In this document: piece by piece, positions 47,665 to 60,313 of the stretch | Layout: every line of letters starts with the position of its first letter | Position numbering within the stretch: position 1 is the first letter of the stretch | Assembly: GCA_902806575.1 (NCBI GenBank) | Contig: CADCXD010000009.1 | Coordinates: 2,418,001-2,482,000, forward strand | Reading direction: 5' to 3' | DNA: 64,000 nucleotides | DNA from: Jackrogersella multiformis | Lineage: Eukaryota; Ascomycota; Sordariomycetes; Xylariales; Hypoxylaceae | Translations under genes and position numbers: made by a program | The notes under the pieces: model-generated | What the model was told of the DNA's origin: nothing | The model's input: the letters and a program-made list of their open reading frames with translations, nothing else | Database searches by the model: none

Positions 47665-49888
47665 CTTAGGCGTGTAGTCAAACACAATAGAATGATAGGT
47701 TTAATACTTCATAGAAGCGCAAGGTACGAAAGTAAGTAGGAATCTGGAGTTTTGTTGTTTTGATAAACGATGGATGATTGATGGATGAATGAATGAGAAA
47801 GAAAGGAATGATGGGTGGCGTGTTTGAACGAGTTGATTATTAAAAGTTGACGTTACGTACTACGGACCCGCGGGAGTTTATGTCTGATGACAGGACGACC
47901 TTGTCAGCTTCCTAGGTATTACTAGTGTACCTAGGTAGTGTACGTAGTCTTAAAGCTGCACTGTGACAGGGATTCCCCGCCAGCTGTAACAGTACTCAGG
48001 TAAATACATAGACGAGCTGTACCTTGTACCTAATTCGCCTAAACAGCTGCGAACATGTGCCAACGCGGATGTAGCGGACAGTATCCACATAGTACTGTTC
48101 TGCACTAATCCCCGGCGCTTATCCCTAAACGCTCTACACTACTACGTAGAACCCGAGCTTGCCGGATTATGGATAACACTAGCCCCGTCATGTCACGTGA
48201 CCTGGATGAGCAGCAGTACTTAGGTACCCACATCATGTACCTATGTACTCTCTTCACGATGCGTTCGGGACGCGCGAATGCGAATTACAAGGTGCGTCAA
48301 GCCTTACCACTTACACACCTACCTAGCTTAGATACACGTGTCGATGTTGATAGGCTGATTTTATATATTTAAACATAATTTATAGGAATCGCGACTATTC
48401 AATGTTTAATCCGGAAATAACTTGATGCACATTCTTCAACATACGTAGGATCTCCTTTAATGGCTTCCCTATTGGTGCGGCTGAACTGCTCTGCCTGAGT
48501 AACTATTCTACTCTAGGTTAAGTTTTGATACCGCCTAGAAGTTGCCAATACTACACGTGTAGGTCTGTTCAGCTCACAATGCCAAGGTCTTAATTTTACA
48601 GATCCTCTTGATTTTCAAGCTCAAGGTAAAATCTCCAGTCTCTACTTTATCCGGATCATTCTTACTAAATAACATAAAATAATGATTTATAGCCTCGCTA
48701 AGAGTATCATTTGATTAATCTTTATATGTATTATGGTTCCACTATGTTACATAAAGGGCTCCTTGGGGATCTCGTAGTCACGTTGACGAAAAAGGCTCGG
48801 CGATCTATGAGATCAAAATCTAAGGAATCTGATCAATCTGCTTCACAAGACAATATCACTACCGAATATAGGGAGGGCCATCCCGCCCGATATGTAGAGG
48901 CTGGTAATATCGCATTGCGGCGCCTGCCTTCGTGCACGACCGTCACCAGTGACAATGGACTACTTATACTAAAGGCGACCATGTCTCCGACTTTAGCCTC
49001 TAGTCAGGAGCTGGAAGTTACTGAGGCTCATATCCTCGACCTAGCCACATCATATTTCCCCTGTAGTACCCGATGCAACGCTATCACCATTGTCGAACTT
49101 GGCAGACAAACATGCTTGCGAGGATGGCCGCGTGGGAAGTTAGGTATAAGATAATATCAAAAGCCGATCAAACAGCTAAGAGACATAGGAAGCGGGCTTG
49201 GAAGAGGCATGTGAAGGGCAAGAAGTCAAAGGAGAGTAGGTTAGAAAGAAGGAGGGTTAAGTCTCTCGATTGGATTCTGATTCAGAACCTAGATGAGTGG
49301 GAGATAGCAAAGAGTGAGAAGCTAGCGAGGAAGGAGGAGAAAGGGAACTTGAGTTAGCGAACTATTAGCTAGGTTAGACCCAGGTGATTTGTTCATCATG
49401 TTTATGTTCTTATTGTTTTATTTTCGCCTTGATGTTTCCCACGATAGGATAGGGAAGCTTTTGGGCTCCAGGGACAATGATGGTTCATGCGTCAATAGTC
49501 ATTTAATTATACGGCTACCGGCGAGCCTACTGCGAGGTTCTTCCTTATATCTTCTCATTCGCGGGCGACTCTACCATACATTGGATGCCTTGTGAAGTGT
49601 GCGAATACGAGCGAAAAAAAAGTTGCATACCTAAGGTTGTTGTTGGTTCAAGTTGTAGTTTCTTGCTGCGCACTGCAGCTACTCCTACACAGCAGGCCAT
49701 ACCTAGGTAGTCTTCTCGGCGATTGCGCCTCAAGTTTCTATTCTTCTCCTACAGGGCCTACCTCGATAGCGATAGTGAGCTTAGTTTTGCAGTGCAGTCT
49801 CGACGTCTCGAAGCTTCTTAATTAATGCGTTGGGCTTCACGTGGTTGAGCACAACACTGGAGAGAATCCTCTCCATACTCGATTCAAG
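47665..49888. other. intergenic region with weak overlapping open frames
   Basis: There are TACCTAGGTA words at about 47925-47940 and 48220-48245. Two same-strand open frames overlap at 48711-49154 and 49073-49357 in different frames. The second, with a normal ATG, encodes 94 very basic residues (about 30% Lys/Arg). Together they could be a broken or spliced small gene, but no motif is recognisable. Confidence 0.4.
49073..49357 (+). CDS. uncharacterised basic open reading frame
   Basis: This is a 94-codon frame with ATG start, rich in Lys and Arg (for example AKRHRKRAWKRHVKGKKSK), ending in an acidic/basic helix-like stretch EWEIAKSEKLARKEEK. I do not recognise it. It overlaps, in another frame, the end of a 147-codon frame (48711-49154). 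That arrangement could reflect a frameshift, an unrecognised intron, or chance. The charge pattern would suit a nucleic-acid-binding or coiled protein, but this is a guess. It is reported only as a candidate. Confidence 0.25.
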   Translation: MQRYHHCRTWQTNMLARMAAWEVRYKIISKADQTAKRHRKRAWKRHVKGKKSKESRLERRRVKSLDWILIQNLDEWEIAKSEKLARKEEKGNLS

Positions 49889-50017
49889 ATGCTCGTGTCC
49901 CTACTTACCGCCGCCACGGTGTTAGTTATTTCTTTCACCTATAGCAGGTTACGTTATATTCAGTTTCGCCAATATGCGCATTTTCCACAACTTCCAACCA
50001 CACTGGTATTCGGCCAG
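49889..50017 (+). pseudogene. orphan first exon of a cytochrome P450
   Basis: From ATG 49889 to a canonical GTAAGT donor at 50018, 43 codons encode a hydrophobic anchor (LVSLLTAATVLVISFTYSRL) followed by RYIQFRQYAHFPQLPTTLVFGQ. This is the layout of a microsomal P450 N-terminus: membrane helix, basic hinge, Pro-rich hinge, then the start of the WGH/FGH motif. Nothing downstream, up to the CorA-like gene that starts 380 bases later, resembles the rest of a P450: no I-helix, no ExxR and no Cys heme loop. It is therefore a fragment. It could also be a small unrelated membrane exon, so confidence is moderate. Confidence 0.5.
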
Positions 50018-50396
50018 GTAAGTTTCGGTATAATCCATAGCCATTGTGGCGTATTCCGCTGATAGAAAGGGGTACATACAAGACAATTAGCGTTAAAACC
50101 GGTTGGCGGAATGATGGTAAAAGTGAGATTGAGAGTGATTATCGAAGAGGTGGGGATAATAGAAGACACCTGTATTTGGATTTGGCCCCCAATATTTACT
50201 TACATGTACTGCACCATGTTGGTAGTGCTAATGCAGTTATGAGATGCGATGTAACCTGGCGCATTCTACCTTACCTAGCTGACCTTTACTTTTCCCAGCC
50301 TCGGAATTCGATCTCACTTTACAATGGATTTATTATTCTTCATTCGCAAAAACCAAAAAGAAGAACATAGCGGATTCAGAATCTGCTCAATATTAC

Positions 50397-53300
50397 ATGT
50401 CTGTCGAATTTTCCAGGCGTCCTTGGTATCCCGATAGGGGCTATCACGATAGAGGCCGCTTCAATTATTCCCCGCCTAGGCGGCGACGAAGTACATATGA
50501 ATGGGATTCCGACGACAGTTATACGTATGGAGCCGGATCTACCACATCACGACACCATTATACGCCTGGTCGATCTTCGTCGTCAATTCGTCCAAGGGTT
50601 ACAAGACGAGGTAGCGGATACACCCACGATTGGGAAGGAAGCGAAAATGACTACATAAGCGAAATTGAAACCGCAAGCTTCTTCGGAGGCAACTCTCCAT
50701 TGACCTTCCAGGAAGTCGAAAGTGAGGGCCTGTCAAAGACTTTCATGATCCCCCGGTTACAGAAAGATAAACATTCACCGCCGAACTTCAATGCGAACAC
50801 GGCGCATCCGGAATGGACTCAACCAGAGGCAACCTTGGGCGATGGATCCGTCTCAAAGCTGTATGCAATACACGCATCAGAATACAGTCTAAATAAAGAC
50901 GGGGGGCAGAAGATTCGACTTCTGTGTCCTGATCGGCCCCCCCCTACGGAGTCTAGCTCGTCAGTGGCGCAATTTAGATGGCTGTTAGTACCTCGGTGTT
51001 CATGGACGCTTAATAACATAGCTGACTGACATGCCTGCTAGGCATCTGCAAAGACAGCGCTTGCGACTTGATGATTTATATGTATGAACCGAACTCTAGG
51101 TATCTTTGCTGATAAAATGCTAATTGAGTCTCAGGGGCCAGTTATAAATTCACCTTATATCTCAGGCGAACTAAAAGCAGTGGCCTTGAATGTTTTGAAT
51201 GATATCAATAAGAGAGCATCTCACAGGCTAGTTGGAGGTCCTTATGTTGAACCAGGGTCTATTCTGCGCGGCATTGGTAGTTACGATATTGACGATGATT
51301 TACAGAACCAGCCAGTTATTTTTCTTTCAAGTCCTTATCTATTGCTAAATCGAAAGCCACCCCTAGCGGATCCTGGCAAGGGACACCGTATGCCTAGTCT
51401 TCTTGAAAGTCTTTACGGATACGATGTCGAGAGCGATAGACAAGACACCGAAATTATGAAGAAAATGGGTTTGGGCCTATCAAAGGACACATTGCACGTT
51501 CCTCAATTATGGTGTCTACTAGTAGGAAATGGTAAGACCTGCGGACCTGTGATATTATACCTCCAGGAAACTTACTTCAAATAGACATCCTTATCACCTT
51601 ATCCGAGTTACCAGTATTAGATTTGACCAAAGACCTCATCGAAATAGACCAGAAGACATCTAATCTACGAAGACCTCTGACTATAAAAGTGTTAGACCAA
51701 CACAAGCGGCCACATAGTGTTGTTATCGATGCGGACTGTAATTATGTGGTACGGTAAAGGATTCCCTTTTTTTGTGCATATTATACTAATCGTTTCGTGG
51801 CTCAAGGACTTTTTAAGGCATACATTTGCTTTAGCTAAAGAAGAAGCCGGCACTTGCGTAACGGACTACGAGCTACTTGATGAAAACCGTGAGCTGGTTA
51901 CTCCGCAAGAATGGCTTATGTTAATTCAACAAGGAAGGCTGCAAGATACACTGTTCTATATCGTGCCGAGAATTCTGCTGCAGCAGCAAAAACAGCTACG
52001 TGAAAGTAGGAGCCGATCCCGGTCACAGCTTAGAAACCCGCGATACCAAGAAACACGCTTCAATAGTCCCCTGGCAGTCACTAAGAGAAGAAAGTCTTAT
52101 GAATCTGGAAGATCTAGGTCTAGAACAATGGCGAAAGATCACATCCGAGGTTCAATGTCTCCTAGGCGTGTGTGGATAACAGAAAACAGAACGATATCGC
52201 CTGAGCCCAGATCGGACTATGATCCTAATAACTGGGCTATTGTCAAGTATCAGCAGGACCCCTCTAGGGGCAATTCTGGTAACTCGGGCGAAGCAGCTCT
52301 GGAAAATGGCGCTCGGAGAAAGTTAATCACCTGGAGAGATCAAGCAGAGGAAGAACAAGAAGGAGGTAACGAAGAGAAGCAGGAAACATGGTATGTTAGA
52401 TGCAAATCTAACAGGTCTAAGTAACATAATTAACGGTAACTTACTTAGGCCAAATCGGGAAAGATCGACATCTCAACATGAACCATACCTAGCTGAAAAC
52501 ATGCAAGTTGTTTTGAGAAGGCCTACTGAATATACACTCAGAACGTCTAGTGGGATGAGCAATGCCTCAACGTATAGAAGGCGGGGTCCAGGGCATTCAT
52601 TTTCGGTCAGGGGCTCTTCGTCACGTCCACGCCGGAGCTTTCCCCCGGAGGATATGTCTCCTCCACGCAGAGAAATGACCGACATAGCCAGTTCGGGTAG
52701 GCCAGGTCAGTTTTATAACAGAAGAGTGCGACGCAGGAGTGAACCAAATAGTCGTTCCCGTTCTAGGCGACAACGGTCACGATCACGTGCGCAAGGGCCT
52801 GATATCATTGTAAACGACGCTGCGTATGCGGCCGCGAAACCGAAGCTCTTTAACCTTGGAGAATTATCAGATAACGACCAGAATCGCCGGTCCTCTTCTG
52901 TCTCTTTAGTAAGAACGGACAAGCACACCAAAGGAAAGCTACGAACTTCAGCTAACCTCCCACAAGGATATAGAGTCTGATAGTGCCGAATCTGATATAT
53001 CGCCTCCTACGACACCGGAAGACTATCATACCGGGGACAGCTGGGGACAGAGACAGCCGTCGTATACTCAAAGGCCGAGGAGCCCCAGTGGGTCGGATCG
53101 AATGGGGGAGCGGGAGAACTCTCCCAGTGAGTTTTCAGAACGATCAGATCCAGGCTCCTCGGACACAGATGCAATCAGTAGAGGCTCTATCGAGGACCAG
53201 TATCCAAGGAAAGGGAAGACAAGTATCCCCGCGAGGCTCGTATCGATTCAAGCGGTAATCGACCTCGGCTACCCATTTGTTGTGGAAGTAAGTTGTTTGG

Positions 53301-56030
53301 CCCCTAACAACCTCCCTCCCTAGAGAATACTAAGCAAAGACAGGGAGATATGGTTGTTCTACAAAGGGCGTTAAACGGCCCACTTATCGACGAGCTATTG
53401 AAGTTGAGTGAACATTACAAGGCTGGTGTGTACTCCTTTACAGAGGAATTCCATTCCGATACAAGAGTGCTAAACATTTTAAAGCCGAAGCAAAGACCAC
53501 CGAATCGACTGTACGCTTTGAGAGCCCCCGGTCAGACTCGTCCCGATCAAGGAGCAAATCTAGGGGCTCTGCTTCTCCAATCTCTGCACCCGGCACATCC
53601 CCTGCAATCAGCATCTTACCATTCTTTCACTGGAAAGTTGGAACACAAAATAATGGCGACGGGTCTGCCAATGCTGATGTCATTCTTGTTCAAATGTTGG
53701 TCAAGTCTGACGAACAGCTTCGCTCCGACAAGCTCTATAGTAAAGTCTATGCCTGCACCTTAGATGACCTTTTCCATAGACATGCAGATCTCATTGAAAA
53801 ATTCACATCACCCGCCGAAGTGAGTACACAGAATCGCCAACAGTCTTTAGAAAATATGCAAGAAAGCAACAGAAATGGAGCTACTAACAACACCTCAATG
53901 AACGGCAATTTCAAAAACAAACAAGAAAGTAAAGGTTCCGAGGAAGCTTCAAACAATAAGACCTCGCATACTCAAGAAAAGAGACCGTCGACACAAGACG
54001 TTGGTTTCGAGCCGTCATCTAATATTGATAACCATACAAGAGAGTCTGACCTGACCGCAACAAGCAACCGACTTCCCGCTCCTAGTACTTCTACACCAGA
54101 TGAGGGAAGTTCGGAGACGACAGGAAGACAAAGCAGGCCATCAGTTCACAAGGAAGCCAGCAATCAGGGAGAGAACCAAGAACAGGAGAAAAGGGGCTCT
54201 TTTCGGTTACTAGGATCTAATGAAGTCGCCATGAGAAACCTCCTTGACATATCTCAGGAACTTCTTGGGACTTTCCTCCCAAAAGAAGGCAGTGCTCCCT
54301 ACCAACAAGTCTGCAAACGGTTTTGGGGATCCTTGGACGAAATATTTCGGGTGAGTCCTCCTGGTGCAATTTGATTTGAGTAGCTAATGATTCTTACTCC
54401 TAATAGCATATAACATGGTCCTTAGTAAATGGAACGGGCCAACCGCGTTGGGTGATACATAACTTCACTCCTAATTCAACACTTTCTAAGGCGTTGCCCA
54501 AAGCCCCAACCAACAAGAAGACCTTTGCGGACTGTGCCGACTGTAACAGCAGAAAGGTTTATGCATCTCACGTTGAAGCTCTTGACCATCTGCATTCCGA
54601 GCATATGAGTTGTACGAACTTTGGAAAAGCCAAACGGCCATCTGATGATCCGTGTTTCGTCTGGCTGAGGAGATCGGAACGTTCTCAGATCTACCAATCT
54701 CGTAACAAAATAATCATTGATACGGCCAATCAGTTTATTGAGTCATTGACGAATATGAAGGACCTGGCAATGGAACTTCACTATCTTGTCGCTACCACAT
54801 CCCACCAAGGAAGCGAGTCACAGTTCCGACCATTCCTTCCTAGCAATGTCTTCTATGCCTTCCAGGAGATTATATCCATGTACTTCCTCACTTCTAGGCA
54901 GCTTTCATACATCAACAGGCTAGATGGACTAAAGTCCGGCTTCGAAAAACGCCAAGCTGGGTCTTACTGGCGTAGGATCAGGTCTTGTGAATCTAATGCG
55001 CAGGCTGCATTTGCGAGGGCTTGTGAACTTCTCGAAAATTCTAAAGGGGATATCATACTATCCGGAATCACCACACGGAGTCCCGATACTCTTGGAATAG
55101 AATCTGTTGGCCCCCAGTTTCTGGCCGTTGCGTTAGCAGTCAATCTCCAAAACAGACCACTACTTCCCGACACCGATACCGATGCAGTTCAAATCTACCA
55201 TGAATACGTTTCCAAACTTCGGTATCAAGCATATCGCCGACCGAGACGGCGGGTATTCCTAGACATCCACAGACTGCAAGAGGACCTCGAGGCACTGCAG
55301 AGTGTTGTCGTGTCGCAGCTCGACGTGCTTGACAACTACAAAAGGCTTCTTTCTCCGACTTCGTATCGGGTGACAGATTCCTCCCGCCATGGTCTATTTC
55401 GGATTGAATCCCGATATATCGACTCTCAGGCGGAAAAGCTTCGCGACCAGAACGAGGAAATCCGCGTCCAACGCGAAAGGACGAATTTCCTCAAGGAGCA
55501 GGTCAAGCAGACCATTGAAATCCTCGAGGAGAACCATGGGAAGGCCATCCGGGTGTTTACCATCGTGACAGTCTTCTTTCTGCCTCTGTAAGTCTTCCTG
55601 CTTTTCTCGTTAGATTGTGATTGTCTCGAATCTAACCTTACTTCGCCCCGATAGGTCCTTTATTTCGAGTTTCTTCGGGATGAACACGACCGACATTAGG
55701 AACACAAACTACGATCAAAGCATTTTCTGGACCATTGGTTTACCGGTCACGTTTGTCGTGCTCGCCCTTGCGTTCTTTTACGGCTACAAGGGCGACGCAA
55801 TCGAGGACCGCCTCATTACACTAATGCACGCCAGGAACGAGCGTAGGGACCCAAGTACGCCCAAGAAGACGGCCACATGGGGTACAGTCGCTTCAGAAGA
55901 CAATGCGGCAGAGAGCACCTTCAAACGTCGTCTCCCCTCTTGGGTATTAAATCCGGTTAGAAGGCGGAACCAGAGGAAAAATTCAGGAATCAACCGACGA
56001 ATGACTGATATGAGTTATTTATCAACATGA
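50397..56030 (+). CDS. large DUF8035-CorA-like membrane protein
   Basis: Eleven exons can be joined in one frame: 50397-50983, 51042-51081, 51135-51531, 51567-51748, 51807-52390, 52449-52908, 52952-53287, 53326-53425, 53485-54350, 54407-55587 and 55655-56030. The total is 5,109 nt, about 1,702 residues. Parts in order: an Arg/Ser/Tyr-rich disordered N-terminus; a conserved block with HVPQLWCLLVGN (about residues 330-341); RS-rich linkers; a DUF8035-type block (about 838-895, KTSIPARLVSIQAVIDLGYPF then LQRALNGPLIDELLKLSEHYK); the stretch ISILPFFHWK and SDKLYSKVYACTLDDL; a Cys/His motif CADCNSRKVYASHVEALDHLH; a long coiled coil; and two C-terminal membrane helices with the CorA signature G-M-N (about 1586-1588). 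The C-terminus resembles Mg2+ channels, but transport is not shown. Introns of 35 and 43 nt lack branch sites and may mask frameshifts. An upstream first exon is possible. Confidence 0.82.
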
Positions 56031-58600
56031 CGGGGTCTACGTAGTACGAGTTTGATTGGACTCCCGCCGAGGTTCTCCGACAAAAGCAAACCGGCTCGAA
56101 GGTTTTAGTTTGCCTCACCGACGGTTTCCTCCGCCCCTCAAAGTAATCTATCCAAAGCACAAACGTGGTGGTTAAGATGGAGTGTGAGTACCTAACCTAG
56201 GTATGTTTATGTTTGCGATTTTAGATATTGAGCTCATAAGGTACGCTTGAGGTCAGTTGAAATCATGATATTTAGTGCCCAGCTAGAAGGTAGGTACCGG
56301 TAGATATGGTTCAATTTAGCCTTATGGATGTCACAAGGTTGGCTGGCGGGGTGGGATGGGATGCCCGGCAGGAGGTCTCAATGTTCGGGGGGTTTGGACC
56401 GGCGGGTTACAGTGGATACAAGTGGAACCTCTCCGTACCTACCTAGGGGTTGGTAGGTACCTGGGTACTTTCCCATGGAACATCAATTCTATGGGCCTGA
56501 AACCAATTCAACTCGGAAACTTCATCCTTCGTGCGATACGTACCTAGGTATGTACTTGGACTATGCTACTTTTAGCCTGAGCCTGGCCAACGAAAGACTC
56601 AAACTTGATTTACTAATATGTAGGTATTACTTAGAGAGTAAAATACACTAGTGTACAGTTTAGGCGTAAGAAACACTCTAGCTTAATGACTAGGTAGGTA
56701 GGTAAGTACTGATTAAGTTGTCTACCTAGAGGTATTGCGAGAATGATATCGCCGAGACTTGCATCTTGATAGCTGTATGCCAGAAGCCCCAAGAGCCGCA
56801 AATCATTGTCTTTAGTGCCGGAGGATCATTATGCGTGGGATTGATAATTAATACCTACCTACCTATTTAGGTAGGTATGGTCAACTTAGATACCGAGTTT
56901 AGCGGCTGGACGTGATTAATAAGAATACCCAACGGGGTTTCACTACCTGAACAAAGCGGCATATTCCTTTTTAAGAAAATCTGGAACTAATCCGGAACCC
57001 ATCGTTTGGAGTCCATCGTCTCGGGATCGTCTCCTGCAAGATGGGTAGCTTGCAGGACTTCAGGAACAGCAGACGGCTGGCAGCAGAGAGCTTACGTATG
57101 ACGTGAACCACTTACAATTATTCCGAATTGAGTGAAAGGAATCATACTTTTCGGCAGCCAAGATGATCGACCTGCACCTCTCATCAATCTTGATCATATG
57201 AGTGGACATACAGGCACTTCGTTGATGGATACCTTTTAACCTTACATAATAATACATGATAAAATGCGCGCGACAAGAGAGTATTCGAGAGTGGTGGGCA
57301 GGCGACCAATAGGCGATTTTCTAGCCCCTGAATAGGGCTAGTTTTGATGATCTTCCTCTTAAGACAGGACAACTGGTCTTAACGTCACTAAAGTGCCACA
57401 TCATTGTTCAACTATTACTTAGCTACCTACCTAGGTACTTAGGTAGGTAAGGGCATCATGGCAGCATTGACGCAAAGGCACTGGTCACGAATTTGAAATA
57501 CATAGTAATAGATATTGTAAATTTCCGAGCCGCTAATCGATGCAGAACCTCGGGAGCCTAGTTTGTTGACAACAGTGGAACGTGGGAAGGGCTGGAAGGG
57601 CTAAATTGTCCGAGTGATCTGTCTCACATTAATAAATATTATATTCTTGTGGAAGGCGATCCATTATAGTATTACTTTATCTTTTACATTGCATGGTAGG
57701 TAGATTTACTCTCCGCATAGAGAAAAAGAAATTTATCTTTACCGCCGACCCAATTCGTTGGTTCGTACGACAAAGCTTGCTACAGTCTTAAGATGAAAGG
57801 GGAATTACACTACCGCCAAAAATAATTTATCCGAAAAATTACTATTCAGCCTATGCCGTTTATATTATACAATATTTCAGTTTAATACACTCGCACATTT
57901 AAACTGCTGCGTATACTTAATCCGTATTTTGTTCGATTATAACTAAACAATTAGTACACTCTCGGATTACTCCAAATGTCTAAATAGTAAGATATAGTAC
58001 ATAGTACATACCAAAATTAACCGAGACGATTCAGACTACCTCGAATGACGAATGTTAAACCGTCTGCAAGTAACGACGCTAGTGTTTCTAATTGGTAAAG
58101 CTCATCATTATGGCTCGCTGATTCGTCGAAGATCTGGGTCCGTAGCAAGGGTTCTAGACATGCACAGGGGTCCGGCCTGTCCAGGAGTCCAGGGTTTCAC
58201 GGACCATCGTATTTTTTGCATCTTATTACAGTTTACTGTTAAACGAATGACAAATTTCATGAATTATGAACTTCTATCCGGGAAAAGTATTAGGTACCAC
58301 GCGGCTGATTATTAGTAGTCGTGTGTAAATTGATCTTCATGGTAGGTAAGGATTTAGAATGAGGTCTTCAGTGTTGACTATCATTACTGGGGTTCCCATG
58401 ATTATTCCTGGGATCAGAGGCTTGTCAACAGCGCAATGCACTGACAATTCGGGGTCATTTTGAAGTTTTCCCAGTGTGCTGGTCTAAGCCCGGCCCCCTT
58501 TTTCTCCATATTTATCTCTAGATGATATGAGCTACCTAATGCCAGGCACGACCTGATCCCAGACTTCCAGACTTCCAGACAAAGAGGTAGACAGGGTCGC
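56031..58600. other. intergenic region, no supported gene
   Basis: TACCTAGGTA-type words lie at about 56433-56465, 56690-56703, 56852-56876 and 57421-57450. The stretch 57.6-58.05 kb is AT-rich. Short open frames on both strands have no motif. Confidence 0.55.
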
Positions 58601-58642
58601 GATTGGCAGTCGCGCTGTTTCCTCTTCTCCCCCTCTCTGCTA

Positions 58643-58663
58643 CTGCTGCTGCTGCTGCTGCTG
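58643..58663. repeat. (CTG)7 triplet repeat
   Basis: Seven perfect CTG units within the CT-rich upstream region of the gene starting at 60314. Confidence 0.92.
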
Positions 58664-58746
58664 TGATTGTAGCTACTCTCTTGTTCCTTCCTCTCGAGTT
58701 GCCCTTTCGTTGTTGTGTAACCTGCTTGCTCGGGATCGAAGTATCG

Positions 58747-58787
58747 AAGGTTCAAAGGTTCAAAGGTTCAAAGGTTCTAAAGGTTCT
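58747..58787. repeat. 8-nt tandem repeat AAGGTTCA
   Basis: Three perfect units followed by two slightly changed ones (ending TCT). It lies 1.5 kb upstream of the EGF-motif gene. Confidence 0.92.
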
Positions 58788-60313
58788 GTTCGCCTTGGCT
58801 GGTTTTGACAACTTGCCAACTTCAAACCTCAGTTCGAATATCTTCACGATATCTCATTCCGCGAGTGTCGCCTGATCTCATAGTGCTGCAATTGTCCTAA
58901 TTGCCTCTTACCGCTCTTTTCCAACTTCGTTTTCTATACTCTCGTTTTTTTAATTACTTAATTCTTTCATTGTTGCAGGACACACTATCCTGTCTTGATG
59001 ACAATTTGTTGCCTGCGCGCCTTTCATTTTGAAAAATCAGCAATCTCGCTGTCGTCTTCCGAACTAACTTCAGGTCGGATATTACTGACTAGCCTGCACT
59101 AACAAGTGCCCAAACGATAGTCTTTCTCCTGATTGTCTCTTGATCGCCATCCTCTAGGCATTGCATAAACCTTGGTGCTGCTTTAGGCTATCTGTCGTCT
59201 TCTCGTCATTCCGATCCTGTCCCGTCCGCACATTTGAAACGCGAACGGTATCCAGGACGTCAAGGTCGCATCATTTTCGTTCGCTCTACCACCCCACTCT
59301 CATCGAGCTAAGTAGGAGCAACGCTGTGTGACGACCACGGCAGCTTTGTCATCTTATTCACCAACCAGTCGGCAATTCTCGCGTGTCGAGTCTTGGCTTT
59401 CTTGGAAGACCTCGGAGACAGTCACAGGAATATAGGTCGGGTATTATTGACCTTGGAGGTTGCCTCACAGTCTGGGACCTGAGTCTACTCATTAACGAAC
59501 ACACACCCTGGTCTATTTAGACTGGTACAAGGAAGGGCTAGTACCTCTCGAAACGTCAAACGTACGTGATTCCCTACTTGTTACCATATCTTGAACTACC
59601 CCGTCATAATGTACCTCAGTATTACTGCTGCCGCTAGTGGAATGGAGCGTACCGAGTCTAAGTTTTTGGCAGCTACTAGCTAGCATTTGTGATGTTGTCT
59701 TGACTCTTGACTCTGGAGTCAGAACGTTGAATCTGAGGTTCACCATCTGGTGTTTGACACATCAATTTTCACTTCACATACCAAACCCATTTTTTCTTCT
59801 TTTTTCGAATTTCAGTTCTGTATATGCTAATTAGTTAACTTCAGCTTCATCTAATAATCCCGTTCGCTTTGAAGTGACTGGATTACTGTTTTCAAAATTT
59901 AATTTTCGCCGGCTTAGTACTTGAGGAGTTATTATTCCTGCCATTCGTTTTTGCTTCTGTTCTGGATAGAGTGAGGAACGACGACTTGGTTTCACGACCC
60001 TCGAACGAGCTGAACTAATTCTCTGTTTGCGAGACCCTTGGTTCATCTACATCGGAATCTTTTCCCGTCTCACTGGAGTGAACACGAGGTCGATAGTTCC
60101 CGCTCTTGTTTTCGTTTGACTCTCTTAATCCACCCGCCGGCGGGCCCTCGGTTGCCGGCATTATACCAACTCGGAGCTGTGAGGTGGAAGTTGGGACTTG
60201 TCTATGCAGTTTACATAGACGGCACAGGCCGTGAAAGAATCGGGAAGAAAGAGTGGACAAGTGGAATGTGAAGATCTGATCTGGGTCTTACGCCTCCCAG
60301 ACTGTTTGTTTAA

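Larger units (their letters stand above)
58601..60313 (+). promoter_or_regulatory. promoter and long CT-rich leader of the EGF-motif gene
   Basis: The 1.7 kb before the ATG at 60314 is rich in CT and TTTC runs. It includes a (CTG)7 repeat (58643-58663) and a tandem AAGGTTCA repeat (58747-58787). A strong acceptor-like signal (poly-T then TTGCAG at about 58979) suggests an intron in the 5' untranslated region, but I cannot identify the donor. No TACCTAGGTA clusters are seen here, unlike the flanking spacers. Confidence 0.35.

Noticed and set aside
45000..49860. A shared 16-nt word (GTTGGGCTTCACGTGG) in the acyltransferase relic and near the P450 exon, as a possible duplication
   Set aside because: The flanks do not match, and one such match by chance is expected in a window of this size.
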